From Achromobacter anxifer (lineage in GTDB: Bacteria; Pseudomonadota; Gammaproteobacteria; Burkholderiales; Burkholderiaceae_B): a stretch of 64,000 nucleotides of DNA. The stretch covers positions 422,890 to 486,889 of the forward strand of contig NZ_CAHLAR010000005.1 of the NCBI RefSeq assembly GCF_903652925.1, in the 5' to 3' direction. The position numbers and the translations under genes were made by a program. Position 1 is the stretch's first letter; each line of letters starts with the position of its first letter. Under the pieces are notes generated by a model. The model saw nothing but the letters and a program-made list of their open reading frames with translations, was not told the DNA's origin and searched no databases. Shown here piece after piece: positions 53,226 through 61,519 of the stretch.

Positions 53226-53870
53226 ATGAATGCAAAGACCATCGAAATCGCTTTGGCCAACATTTCCGCGCGCCGCTACTCGCTCGAGTCTGTGGCCCGA
53301 TCGCTGGGCCGCCTCAACGCAACGCCTGTATGCATCAGGGAATTGATGGCCGACAGTAATGCCGCGCAGACGCTGGCACAGCAGCAGATCGAACAATTGC
53401 GTACCGATCTGGTGACACTGGCCGAGCCGGTCTTGATGGAATGGCTGATGCACCTGGGCTTCGTGTATGGCGAACGCGCGCAAGTCTCCATGGCCGATGC
53501 CGAGTGCTACTTCGACAAAGTAACGGGAGTCACGACGCTCAAGGGTGGAAAAACTGTTCCGACCATGACGGCTCAACGTTACAAAGTGGACTCGATGAGC
53601 ATTTCAGGCGTGATCTCTGAATTGCGCTTGGACCAGTACCGCAACTCGCTAACTATGGTGCTTGATCAAGGCCTGGTGGAGCATTGCCAGGGGGGTCACA
53701 CTGATCGTCCCGTCTTCGACCTCAATACCAAGGTCCACTACAGCACACGCGGAAAGTGGCGCAGTCAACTGTCGGCGACCGTAGAGCATGACAACCGCTT
53801 GCTGGTGGTCCTGCCCATCCGCCAAGCCGACCGCGACGACATCATCTCGATCAAAAAGGTCACAAGCTGA
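53226..53870 (+). CDS. Hypothetical protein, 214 aa
   Basis: 214 residues, starting MNAKTIEIALANISARRYSL. A helical N-terminal half and a beta-rich C-terminal half. Monocistronic between two terminators. One of three genes whose leader matches small RNA 1 perfectly. No family recognised. Confidence 0.7.
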   Translation: MNAKTIEIALANISARRYSLESVARSLGRLNATPVCIRELMADSNAAQTLAQQQIEQLRTDLVTLAEPVLMEWLMHLGFVYGERAQVSMADAECYFDKVTGVTTLKGGKTVPTMTAQRYKVDSMSISGVISELRLDQYRNSLTMVLDQGLVEHCQGGHTDRPVFDLNTKVHYSTRGKWRSQLSATVEHDNRLLVVLPIRQADRDDIISIKKVTS

Positions 53871-53876
53871 TCTCCC

Positions 53877-53902
53877 GACCCCGCGCTGCGGGGTCTTCTC
53901 AT
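53877..53902 (+). terminator. Intrinsic terminator after the 53226 gene
   Basis: GACCCCG CGCTG CGGGGTC followed by TTCTC. Confidence 0.85.
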
Positions 53903-53915
53903 TCCTGTGCTGTTC

Positions 53916-55214
53916 TCACTTGATGTCCAGGTGCATCGCCTGAAGTTCGGCAACGACCTTGGCGGGAAGGCCGGCCTGGTCCGCGAACTTCGGCCAGTCG
54001 GCCAGCGCCGAACGCACACGGTCGACCACGCTGCGCACGGAGCCCACACCGCACAGGTCGGCTTCCGCCTGGAAGTCCGCGTATTCGTGGCCCTTGAACT
54101 TGCCATTCACGGACATCAGGTGCTGATGAGTCCATTCACCATTAGGGTTGTGGGCGAAAGTGACGTCGTAGGCCGGCGCCAGCTCCCAGGGCTGACCTTC
54201 TTGCAGCCGGAAGCTGAAGTTCTTCGTGTGGTCATCGCAATTTCGAGCCATCACGTTAAACACCATACGCCGGAATGCCTCTTCCATCGCATCGTAGGGC
54301 AGGCCCATACGCTGAATGACACTGAACAGCTGTGCGTAGGCGTTCGTGCCCTTGAGCTTGTAGTCCAGGTGATCCATGGCGCACAGGGTCTGCATATGAT
54401 GACGCACGTGGCCATCCCCGCGGTCAAACCGGCGTGTCATGAAGTGCGCACGGCCGTTCTCAGTGAGCAGGCGGCAATCCATCATGTCGACGCCGGCTGC
54501 ACGGGCCATCAGGTGGTAGGCATACTCGATCCGCCCATAATCCTGCGAGGCGCCAAGCTCTTGATCGGCGCCCATGCCATCGAACTTGAGCAACCAGTGC
54601 TCAAAGCCAGGGTCGGCATCCAACTGCCCTGTTCGCAGCTCATCCGTTTTAGGGTTCCATGCCACGACAGCTTTCGCGCGCGCGCCCCCAGCTGACGTGC
54701 CGACTTCAATGATGTTGCGCAGCGCCAGGTTGGCCTCATCCTCATCATTCAAATGCCCAGACACGGCGGCCCGCGCTTGCGTCACCAGCGCCCCCATCTC
54801 AATGGCAGACGGCTTGGTTGTTTTGGGCCCACGTTGAGGGTGGAAGGTAAGGGCACCCATCGCGCGGTTGCTCATGTACGCGAGGCGGTCCAAGGCGGTG
54901 ACGTTGCCTGCGGAGATACCCCGCTCGGCCATGTAGCGGTTGATCAACGCATTACCGAAATCGTCTGGCAACGCGTCGCTGAGCATAGCCGGCAGCCGCT
55001 TGAAGGTCGGAATCGGCAAATCCGTAAAGAGGAAAAGCGGACCACCTGATGTGGGCATGTGCAGCGGCGAGGGCTCCACGCCCGAGGCGGTGAAAGCCGG
55101 CGTGTACTCGAACACGTAGTAGCCATAGTTCGGATCCAATGCTACCGCGCCAATCTGCTTACCCCACAGGTTGACGGAGACCGAATCAACGGGGACGTAT
55201 CGCGATGTGGCCAT
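53916..55214 (-). CDS. hipA: HipA-family serine/threonine kinase toxin
   Basis: 432 residues, normal HipA length. Landmarks are ALPDDFGNALINRYM, AYMSNRAMGALTFHP, the G-rich loop VGTSAGGARAKAVV, the RRFDR motif, the catalytic loop FNVMARNCDDHTKNFSF and the DFG-like PAYDVTF. E. coli HipA phosphorylates glutamyl-tRNA synthetase and causes persistence; homologues differ in target. It lies 21 nt after hipB in the usual antitoxin-toxin order. All catalytic residues seem intact. Confidence 0.93.
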   Translation of the reverse strand: MATSRYVPVDSVSVNLWGKQIGAVALDPNYGYYVFEYTPAFTASGVEPSPLHMPTSGGPLFLFTDLPIPTFKRLPAMLSDALPDDFGNALINRYMAERGISAGNVTALDRLAYMSNRAMGALTFHPQRGPKTTKPSAIEMGALVTQARAAVSGHLNDEDEANLALRNIIEVGTSAGGARAKAVVAWNPKTDELRTGQLDADPGFEHWLLKFDGMGADQELGASQDYGRIEYAYHLMARAAGVDMMDCRLLTENGRAHFMTRRFDRGDGHVRHHMQTLCAMDHLDYKLKGTNAYAQLFSVIQRMGLPYDAMEEAFRRMVFNVMARNCDDHTKNFSFRLQEGQPWELAPAYDVTFAHNPNGEWTHQHLMSVNGKFKGHEYADFQAEADLCGVGSVRSVVDRVRSALADWPKFADQAGLPAKVVAELQAMHLDIK

Positions 55215-55235
55215 ATATGGTCCTTATGCCAGGAG

Positions 55236-55529
55236 TCAGGGGTTGCTTGACGCGCGCAAACGAGGCTTTGCTCCGCGCGTCATGGTTAGAGGGCTGACAG
55301 AGGCGACAGGGGCTACAGTGTCAAACCAAGACTCCCTGCCCAGGGCGCGAGCAACTCGCACAAGGGTATGAAGCGTGGAGCCTTGGCCACCCTCAAGATT
55401 GCGCAGCGCACGGACGCTGACGCCAGCGCGCTCGGCCAATGTCTTTTGATCGAGATTTTTCACCAGGCGAAGTCGCTTGAGCCGTTCACCAAGCTCCAGC
55501 TCAATGTCCTGCGGAGATTTCATGGCCAT
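55236..55529 (-). CDS. hipB: HipB-like XRE antitoxin/repressor
   Basis: 97 residues with an XRE helix-turn-helix (LRLVKNLDQKTLAERAGVSV, then RALRNLEGGQGST). It neutralises HipA and represses the operon. RBS AAAGGAC before ATG 55529. Upstream there are candidate operators. Confidence 0.88.
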   Translation of the reverse strand: MAMKSPQDIELELGERLKRLRLVKNLDQKTLAERAGVSVRALRNLEGGQGSTLHTLVRVARALGRESWFDTVAPVASVSPLTMTRGAKPRLRASSNP

Positions 55530-55568
55530 GGCACAGTCCTTTGGATGAAAAGTGGAGAGTTGCTTGCT

Positions 55569-55637
55569 ACAAGCGCCCCTTTCGTGCCGCTACCCCTCGA
55601 TAGTTTCGAGACAAGCGCCCTATTTAGGACAATTATA
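55569..55637 (-). promoter_or_regulatory. hipBA promoter and operator candidates
   Basis: Minus-strand TATAAT at 55632-55637; two copies of GGGCGCTTGT on the minus strand (plus-strand ACAAGCGCCC at 55569-55578 and 55611-55620) flank the inverted repeat CTCGA TAGTT TCGAG (55596-55610). All lie downstream of the -10, as for autoregulated toxin-antitoxin operators. Confidence 0.6.
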
Positions 55638-55658
55638 GCATCTAGGATAAAATAAACA

Positions 55659-55728
55659 AAGCCGCTATAGGCATAAATCTGCCCTTTAGCGGCTTATGTA
55701 GCCATAAGAGGCAAGAATATGCCTCTTA
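55659..55728. terminator. Two consecutive hairpins between hipBA and the 55742 gene
   Basis: AAGCCGCTA / TAGCGGCTT (55659-55695) and TAAGAGGCA AGAATA TGCCTCTTA (55705-55728), each a perfect 9-bp stem. They probably end the minus-strand 38-aa gene and insulate hipBA. Confidence 0.5.
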
Positions 55729-55741
55729 CAGAAAGCAGGTT

Positions 55742-55858
55742 TTACTGCTCAGGCTGATAGGCCTTGAAGGCCTGCGGCTGTGCCAGGTACTCCCGCAGGA
55801 CAAAAGTACCAGCAGCGACCACCGCTCCGACAGCAACCAAGATGAACAACGACGACAT
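55742..55858 (-). CDS. 38-aa single-pass membrane protein
   Basis: MSSLFILVAVGAVVAAGTFV then LREYLAQPQAFKAYQPEQ: one membrane helix with a soluble tail. RBS AGGAG 5 nt before ATG 55858 and a TATACT at 55904-55909 make it a complete gene. Function unknown. Confidence 0.65.
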   Translation of the reverse strand: MSSLFILVAVGAVVAAGTFVLREYLAQPQAFKAYQPEQ

Positions 55859-55920
55859 GGGGGCTCCTCTACGAATACACCCGGCAACGCGCTAGATGCA
55901 TTAAGTATAGGGGTTAACCC

Positions 55921-56259
55921 TTAAAATCGACGTTTACTCCGACCGTGCTTGCGGCGCCGAGGGGTTGGACGTGTAGGCCGCTTCATGCCCATGGCCCGAT
56001 ACATCTCATCGCCCACCGTCCGCCAATCCTCCGCAATCGCTTTCGCATCGGTTCGGGCGGGCTTTCGTATGCGCAATTGCGCCTCGCCCCGGGCATACGA
56101 CTGGTAAGACCCCCACCGGCCACCCAGCATGGCCATACCCTCGCCGATCAAACGAAGCCCTGATCCCATGCACGAAGCGCTACGACAAAAGAGGATCCAG
56201 GCCACACGGACACCGGCTCTGGTAAGCAGCAAGAGGTGAGACATAGGTAGTTGGCACAT
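55921..56259 (-). CDS. Basic hypothetical protein, up to 112 aa
   Basis: The N-terminus is hydrophobic (HLLLLTRAGVRVAWILF) and the C-terminus strongly basic (RPTRPTPRRRKHGRSKRRF). The start could be 56259 or 56244; I see no clear RBS or promoter, and a terminator lies just upstream, so read-through would be needed. Moderate support. Confidence 0.45.
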   Translation of the reverse strand: MCQLPMSHLLLLTRAGVRVAWILFCRSASCMGSGLRLIGEGMAMLGGRWGSYQSYARGEAQLRIRKPARTDAKAIAEDWRTVGDEMYRAMGMKRPTRPTPRRRKHGRSKRRF

Positions 56260-56271
56260 GGCTAATTTGGA

Positions 56272-56298
56272 AGAAAGGCATCCCCGCGAGGATGCCTG
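56272..56298 (-). terminator. Intrinsic terminator after the 56311 gene
   Basis: GGCATCC / GGATGCC with a CCGCGA loop; minus strand continues TTTCTTCC. Confidence 0.75.
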
Positions 56299-56310
56299 GA
56301 GTGAGCCGGA

Positions 56311-56751
56311 TTAACCGGCAGCGTTGAACTCGGCGAGGATGTATTGGCCGAAGACGCGGCGGAAGTCATTCCTGGCGTCTTCGCCGCTGAAAATGACGCC
56401 AGCCAGATCGCCACTGTCGACGCCCAGTCGCTGTTGGATGGCCAAGCATCCTGCGTTGACAGCGGCTTCGACGGCCGAATCGAGCAGGCCTTGCAGAGCA
56501 TCGAAGAATTGGACTTGCTCCGGCGACAGCTGATACTCCGCCAGTGGATCCACGCGGAAGCGGCCGCAGTCGCTGCTGCGCACGTCCGGCATGACCACTC
56601 CTTCGATGGTCAGGCAAACGCGGTACACGCCTTCATAATCCTCGGTGACCGAAACCGGGTAGCCGAAGTATTCATCCAGAGTCTTGCGTTGTTCGCCCGT
56701 GCCAAGCTGCAAAAGCAAGGCAGTCGCTGCGATTTGAGGTGCCGATGTCAT
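56311..56751 (-). CDS. Hypothetical protein, 146 aa
   Basis: 146 residues, starting MTSAPQIAATALLLQLGTGE, acidic. Leader contains GGAAACACATC, a relaxed version of the shared leader; TATACG at 56804-56809. No domain recognised. Confidence 0.68.
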   Translation of the reverse strand: MTSAPQIAATALLLQLGTGEQRKTLDEYFGYPVSVTEDYEGVYRVCLTIEGVVMPDVRSSDCGRFRVDPLAEYQLSPEQVQFFDALQGLLDSAVEAAVNAGCLAIQQRLGVDSGDLAGVIFSGEDARNDFRRVFGQYILAEFNAAG

Positions 56752-56845
56752 GTGATGTGTTTCCTATTTGGTGTAAGTCTCTCGAACCCAAGTGGTCCAC
56801 ATCCGTATAGCGTCGCCGCTGCCGCTGGCGCCCCCGCCTATAAGC

Positions 56846-56868
56846 AGAAAAGGCGCCCGAAGGCGCCC
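56846..56868 (-). terminator. Intrinsic terminator of the ter cluster
   Basis: GGCGCC CGAA GGCGCC; TTTTC on the minus strand. Confidence 0.78.
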
Positions 56869-56885
56869 CTTAGGCTTGCTGAAGA

Positions 56886-57635
56886 TCAGCTCTTCATCCA
56901 GGTCAGCAGTTCGTCGCTGATCAGCGCGGCGTTCAGGTCATCGTCGGACAGCTCGACGAAGCGGTGCAGGTTCGAGATGCCCACGAAGCCGGTGTTGTTG
57001 AACTTGTCGCCCAGGCGCTCCAGGAACGGGAACGTCGAGCCCTGGTTGGAGACGCCCAGGAAGAGGAAGTAGACCTGATCCTTGCGATCCTGCGAGTCCT
57101 TCAGGACCTGCTCCACGCGGGGCTTGTCGGACGGATGGCAATCCCCGTCGGTGGCGATGATGACCAGCGAGCGCTTTTTTGCGCCCTCGATCACCTGGTC
57201 CTTCTTGCCCATCAGGCCGCCGAAGAACCCGGCCTTCTTCACCACGCTGCCGGCCCAGCCGAAATGCTGAAGCGAGCGCTCGATGACGTGGGAATAGGTC
57301 GTGCCGCCGTTGTAGCCCGTGACGCGGTCGATGATGTTGCGCTGCACGTACTCATAGTGGTTCGACGCATCCACGTGGCCGGGCTGGGCGACGCGGCCGG
57401 CGCCATCGGAGAAGGTGAAGACGTCCAGCTTCTTGTCGGGATCGAAGACCAGGCCCCAGGGCACCAGGCGCGTAAGCAGGCTGTCGGTCACACCGTCGCG
57501 GTGCTCGTCGTCGAACGAGCCGGACACATCCAGGGCGAAGCCCAGTTCCAGAACGGGGGGCTTCACGATACCGGCTTTTTCCAGGTTCAGGGTCAGGCTG
57601 CCGGCGGACTTTTCGAGATTCAGTTTCAGGGACAT
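56886..57635 (-). CDS. vWA-domain protein of the tellurite cluster (TerF-like)
   Basis: 249 residues. A short TerD-like N-terminal strand (LKLNLEKSAGSLTLNLEKAG) is followed by a von Willebrand A domain with ELGFALDVSGSFDD (MIDAS D-x-S-x-S), TGYNGGTTYSH and IIATDGDCHPSD. It resembles TerF, which pairs a TerD-type module with a vWA. It probably scaffolds TerD-family proteins in a calcium- or metal-dependent envelope stress complex. Last gene of the five-gene cluster. Confidence 0.82.
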   Translation of the reverse strand: MSLKLNLEKSAGSLTLNLEKAGIVKPPVLELGFALDVSGSFDDEHRDGVTDSLLTRLVPWGLVFDPDKKLDVFTFSDGAGRVAQPGHVDASNHYEYVQRNIIDRVTGYNGGTTYSHVIERSLQHFGWAGSVVKKAGFFGGLMGKKDQVIEGAKKRSLVIIATDGDCHPSDKPRVEQVLKDSQDRKDQVYFLFLGVSNQGSTFPFLERLGDKFNNTGFVGISNLHRFVELSDDDLNAALISDELLTWMKS

Positions 57636-57639
57636 GATT

Positions 57640-58722
57640 TTATCGAGTGAGGAGTTGAGAGAGTTCGTTGATTTTTTCGACGGTAAGGAACCGCTGAGTT
57701 TCGGTGGGCTTCGCAGGCAAAGCGGCCAGGCTCGAGTAGAGGGACGGCAGCTTCACCAAGATCCCGTTTTGGACCAGCGACACCAGCTCTTGCAGTTGCT
57801 GGATTTGCAGTTCCGTGTGTGCCAGGTGCTCAAGCCGCATCGCTTGAGAGCTGGAGATCGCAGTCAACCGACCGAGGACCACGCTGCCAAGGGCATCGGG
57901 AACCTTATCCATGGAGAACTCCAGGACACGGGCATTGACCGCCAGCTGTACGCCGATCTCTGTGCTCGAAGCAATGAGGCGGCCCAGCTTGTCGATCAGC
58001 GTGCCGATAGTGCCCGCTCCGTTGCGCAGCAAGCCTTCCAGCTGCTGAACCTCGGCCTGGCAGTCGGCCCATACCTTGTGCGCGGGCTTCCGGAGAAAGC
58101 CCCCCTCCATGGCGTCCACCACGTCTTTGAGCAGCGCTTGCAGCCGGGCCATGTGCTGGCTCACCGAGCGCACTGTTGGACTGTCCAGCAGCGCCAGGCG
58201 CTCCTTGATCTCGTTGGCCAGGTCCTCCTGCGGACGAACGCCAAACCCAAGCCAGAACGAGGCTCCCTCGCTCGCAAACGAGATCCCCGCCAAGAGGCCT
58301 CGAGCGCGCTGAAGAACCTGTTCCGATTCTCCAGGGAACCGGCTGACCAAGTCAGCAAGCGCGATCTGCGTGAGCGCGACGTGCGTCCCCGGAAGGATGG
58401 ACGGTGCGATCGGCGCGCGAGAAACCGGCGGGACAGCAGGTGCAGGTGCTGCGGGGCTGGCCGGAATTGCCGTGGGAGCAAAACGCGGGCCGCTGACCGA
58501 GGTTCCGATTGCAGTCGGCGCGATCCGCGTTGGCGCAATGACCGTGGGGGTAGGCGCCCGAGCCGGTGCCGCGGCTTCAGCGGGTGCCGGCTCGGGGCTG
58601 CTCTTGATGACGGTAGGCTGGATCGACATCGTCGGCTTAATGCCCTCGCCGGGCGCCTGGCCGATCCTCGTCGGCTCAAAGCCGGCGGGCTTTTGGCCAA
58701 TCACGGTGATCGAGGCGTTCAT
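57640..58722 (-). CDS. Unknown protein in ter cluster, Pro/Ala-rich N-terminus
   Basis: 360 residues. The first 120 residues are low-complexity (repeated P-T-x-I-A/G-x units such as PTVIAPTRIAPTAIG) and the rest is helical with coiled-coil character. It lies 18 nt after terD and 4 nt before the vWA gene, so it belongs to the cluster. The repeated T-x-I motif could be a phosphorylation or docking linker. I do not recognise the family; it may be a replicon-specific ter partner. Confidence 0.7.
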   Translation of the reverse strand: MNASITVIGQKPAGFEPTRIGQAPGEGIKPTMSIQPTVIKSSPEPAPAEAAAPARAPTPTVIAPTRIAPTAIGTSVSGPRFAPTAIPASPAAPAPAVPPVSRAPIAPSILPGTHVALTQIALADLVSRFPGESEQVLQRARGLLAGISFASEGASFWLGFGVRPQEDLANEIKERLALLDSPTVRSVSQHMARLQALLKDVVDAMEGGFLRKPAHKVWADCQAEVQQLEGLLRNGAGTIGTLIDKLGRLIASSTEIGVQLAVNARVLEFSMDKVPDALGSVVLGRLTAISSSQAMRLEHLAHTELQIQQLQELVSLVQNGILVKLPSLYSSLAALPAKPTETQRFLTVEKINELSQLLTR

Positions 58723-58740
58723 GCGAGGGCAGGCCTTTGC

Positions 58741-59376
58741 TTAGGAGAAGTGGCTCAGGACTTCGTTGAAGTCGCTGTTGAAGCCCGTGCCGATGGCCAC
58801 GAACGAGGCGCCGGATGGCTCGACCATGATGGCGCCCATCTGCACGCCGACGAAGTCGCCGAACTGGCCCGACAGGCTGACATCCAGCAGGACCTGGCCG
58901 GCGGCGTTCTCGATCACCACATGGGCGTTCTGCACGTCGCGGAACTTCTTGCCCGCGGTCTGCGGGTGGATCGTGGCGACCAGCGGGATCTCGATCACGC
59001 CCTGGGCGGGCGGCGTCAGGCGATCAGGCTTCACCAGCACGTATTCGTCGTCGCCGTCGGAGTGGCCGTCGGTGGCATCGGGGCTGTGCACCAGCGCGCC
59101 GCCATGCACGGAGAAGGTCTTGTCAGCGGCCAGGGGCAGGTGGCCTTGGGTCTGGCCGCGGATGACGCGCTGCACGTTGTAGGTGGACAGGATGTCGTCG
59201 AGCGAGCTCACCTTGGCGCCGGCGCCACGGTTCACGCCCACCAGGGCATGCAGGTCGAGGTCAGCGCCGCCGTCCCAGGACAGGCGCGCCTTGAATTGCT
59301 CCCCCTTGTTCAGGTTCAGGGAGAACTTGGCGGCGGTGTCGCCGGGCTTGGTCAGGTTCAGGGTCAAAGCAGACAT
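58741..59376 (-). CDS. terD: TerD-family tellurium/stress response protein
   Basis: 211 residues with the TerD fold landmarks LTLNLTKPG, the Ca-binding type GADLDLHALV, the acidic loop HSPDATDGHSDGDDEYV (D-N-x-T-G-x-G-x-G-D-D equivalent) and FVAIGTGFNSDFNEVL at the end. TerD proteins bind calcium and form stress complexes with TerC at the inner membrane. RBS AAAGGAA. Between telA and the unknown gene. Confidence 0.88.
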   Translation of the reverse strand: MSALTLNLTKPGDTAAKFSLNLNKGEQFKARLSWDGGADLDLHALVGVNRGAGAKVSSLDDILSTYNVQRVIRGQTQGHLPLAADKTFSVHGGALVHSPDATDGHSDGDDEYVLVKPDRLTPPAQGVIEIPLVATIHPQTAGKKFRDVQNAHVVIENAAGQVLLDVSLSGQFGDFVGVQMGAIMVEPSGASFVAIGTGFNSDFNEVLSHFS

Positions 59377-59443
59377 GGAAAATTCCTTTCAGGGTCTTCT
59401 GGGTATTGGTGCCGGCAGACCATCCGCCGGCATCCGTTGAAAA

Positions 59444-60655
59444 TCAGTAGGCGCGTGCCGAGCTTGCGGGGGCGGGCCGGTCCAGCTCCAGCAGCTCCTG
59501 GCGCGACTTCGAGAGCTTCTCGCGCGCTTCCTGGAACTTGCGGGTGTTGGCGTCCCGGGCGGTCTGGGCGATGACGCGCAGCTCCTTCGTGGTGGCCACA
59601 ATGGAGGCGACCTGGTCGGCTTGCGCCACGCGGTTGTCGCCGGCGGCATTCATGGCCGTCGTGGTCACTTCGGCCATCAGCTGATTGCCGATCTTGTTCA
59701 GGTTCGCATCGAGCGCGGCGCCCTGGGCGGCAAGTCGTTGCACACCCTTGACCAGGTCGGCGCCTTGCAGCTTGATCAGCGACATGCGAATCGAAGCGAA
59801 ACGATCCTGCGCGGTGGTCGCCAGTTCTTGCAGCGTGGCCACCCCGGCGTTTTGCAGCAGGCGAATCGCCTCGTGATCTGCGGGCAGACGAGTGAAGGTG
59901 CCTTCGACGGCCAGGGCGCGGGATTCCAGCGCTTGCAGCTTGTCCTGGGCCTCGTGGTAACGCTGGACATCCTGCTTGAGCTCGGGCTCGCGGCGAACAA
60001 ACTCCTCGCGGGCCTTGACCACCAGGCTGTGCAGGAAGAGCGCTTCCTCGGCGAAGGACTCGAAGTGGTGGCGGTAGCTCGCCTTGATGGCTTCCATGTG
60101 GCGCACTTCGTCGGCCAGGCGCGTCATCTCGCCGCGCAGCTGCTGCTCCATCGCGAGGACCACGGTCGACAGGTTCTTGGACTTGCCCTGCACCGAACGC
60201 GACACCTCGGCCACAGCGCGATTGGTCGCGTCGCGCAGCTTCTTGGCGTTCAGGACGCCGAGCAAGCGGGCCATCAGCGGGGGCTTGGCGTTGCGGATAC
60301 GCTCGGCCAGCGCGGGCAGGTCTTCTTCGGCGACCTTGTCACCGAGCTGCTCGATCAGCGCGAACAACTGCGGCGAGTTCTGCTGATCCACGCGGGACAG
60401 AATGCCGTCCAGGGTCTTGTTCAGTTCGGTGGCAGCTTCCACGCCGATCAGGGCGATCTCCTGCGTTGGCATCTCGAACACCTGGGTGGCATTGAGGCGA
60501 TCCAGTGCGCGCTGCTGGCGCTGCACGTCGAGCACGACCTGGAAGGTTGCAGGAGCCGAGAGGCCTGCCAGCAGTTGCTGGGGAGCGGCCGTGTCCGTAG
60601 CCAGGGCGCCCGTGGGTTGAGTCGTTGCGATCATGGGTTGCAGTTGTTGCGACAT
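59444..60655 (-). CDS. telA: TelA family toxic-anion resistance protein
   Basis: 403 residues, long helical protein typical of TelA (KlaA/TelA). Diagnostic parts include QNSPQLFALIEQLGDKVAEE, VSRSVQGKSKNLS, MEAIKASYRHHFESF and MSLIKLQGADLVKGVQRL. Implicated in tellurite, phage and pore-colicin tolerance in ter/kil systems. It starts 3 nt after the terC stop. Confidence 0.9.
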   Translation of the reverse strand: MSQQLQPMIATTQPTGALATDTAAPQQLLAGLSAPATFQVVLDVQRQQRALDRLNATQVFEMPTQEIALIGVEAATELNKTLDGILSRVDQQNSPQLFALIEQLGDKVAEEDLPALAERIRNAKPPLMARLLGVLNAKKLRDATNRAVAEVSRSVQGKSKNLSTVVLAMEQQLRGEMTRLADEVRHMEAIKASYRHHFESFAEEALFLHSLVVKAREEFVRREPELKQDVQRYHEAQDKLQALESRALAVEGTFTRLPADHEAIRLLQNAGVATLQELATTAQDRFASIRMSLIKLQGADLVKGVQRLAAQGAALDANLNKIGNQLMAEVTTTAMNAAGDNRVAQADQVASIVATTKELRVIAQTARDANTRKFQEAREKLSKSRQELLELDRPAPASSARAY

Positions 60656-60658
60656 GGA

Positions 60659-61375
60659 TCAGGCCTTCACCGCAGCGCCATCGGCTGCACGTTTTTGCAT
60701 GAAGTAGGCGATGCTCACCACCGCGGCGAAACCGACGGCCTTGAGGATCAGATGGCTGTAGGAGCCGAGCACAGCATCGACGGACGCGATGACGCTGGAC
60801 ATGACGATGTCGGTGATGACCATTTCCACACCAACCCAGCCCAGCAGTCCGCCGCCCACCCAGACGATCACGGGGAATCGCTTCATGATGCCCATGAGGC
60901 CTGTGGCACCGAAGATGATGACGGGGATGCTCAGCACGATACCGGCGATTGCGTACAGGGTGCTGTGGGCGCCAGCGCTCTCTGCGGCACCAGCCACGGC
61001 CAGGACGTTGTCCAGGCTCATCATGAAGTCGGCGATCAGGATGGTCTTCACGGCAGTCCACACGCGATCAGCAGGAGCGACAGCATGGGATTCCTCGTCG
61101 TTCTCGACCAGCAGCTTGTAGCCGAGGAACAGAAGGTAGGCGCCAGCGACTGCCTTGATGTACGGCACGCCCATCAGGAAGCCTGCAAACACCAACAGGA
61201 TGGCGCGCAAGCCGACGGCGCCAGCCGTACCCCAAAGGATGGCCTTACGGCGCAGATGCGATGGCAGCGCGGCGCAGGCCAAGGCGATCACGATCGCATT
61301 GTCAACGCCGAGCATGATGTCGATGCCGATGATTTTCAGAATGGCGCCCCATTCCAAGCTTTGCAAGAATTCCAC
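60659..61375 (-). CDS. terC: TerC-family integral membrane protein
   Basis: 238 residues with about seven membrane helices, beginning MEFLQSLEWGAILKIIGIDI. The acidic intramembrane motifs GVDNAIVIAL and SLDNVLAVAG are those of TerC proteins, which are thought to bind or export metal ions (manganese in the YceF/YkoY branch). It uses a GTG start at 61375 with RBS GAGGAC. TATACT at 61408-61413 drives the five-gene operon. Confidence 0.9.
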   Translation of the reverse strand: MEFLQSLEWGAILKIIGIDIMLGVDNAIVIALACAALPSHLRRKAILWGTAGAVGLRAILLVFAGFLMGVPYIKAVAGAYLLFLGYKLLVENDEESHAVAPADRVWTAVKTILIADFMMSLDNVLAVAGAAESAGAHSTLYAIAGIVLSIPVIIFGATGLMGIMKRFPVIVWVGGGLLGWVGVEMVITDIVMSSVIASVDAVLGSYSHLILKAVGFAAVVSIAYFMQKRAADGAAVKA

Positions 61376-61407
61376 GGTTGTCCTCGAGAGGGTTTGTTCG
61401 AGGTCGT

Positions 61408-61413
61408 AGTATA
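61408..61413 (-). promoter_or_regulatory. -10 of the ter operon
   Basis: TATACT on the minus strand, 33 nt before the GTG start of terC, with TGGCAA 16 nt upstream as a weak -35. Confidence 0.6.
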
Positions 61414-61490
61414 TCTTGTTTATTGCTTTTTGCCACTACAGAAAGGGTTTTTTCTCCTACCCCTTCCTTCCTTGACGGCGTCCAAGGCAC

Positions 61491-61512
61491 AAAAAAGGCC
61501 GGTTGCCCGGCC
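61491..61512 (-). terminator. Intrinsic terminator after parC
   Basis: GGCCGG TTGC CCGGCC with TTTTTT on the minus strand. Confidence 0.88.
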
Positions 61513-61519
61513 TCGTCTT

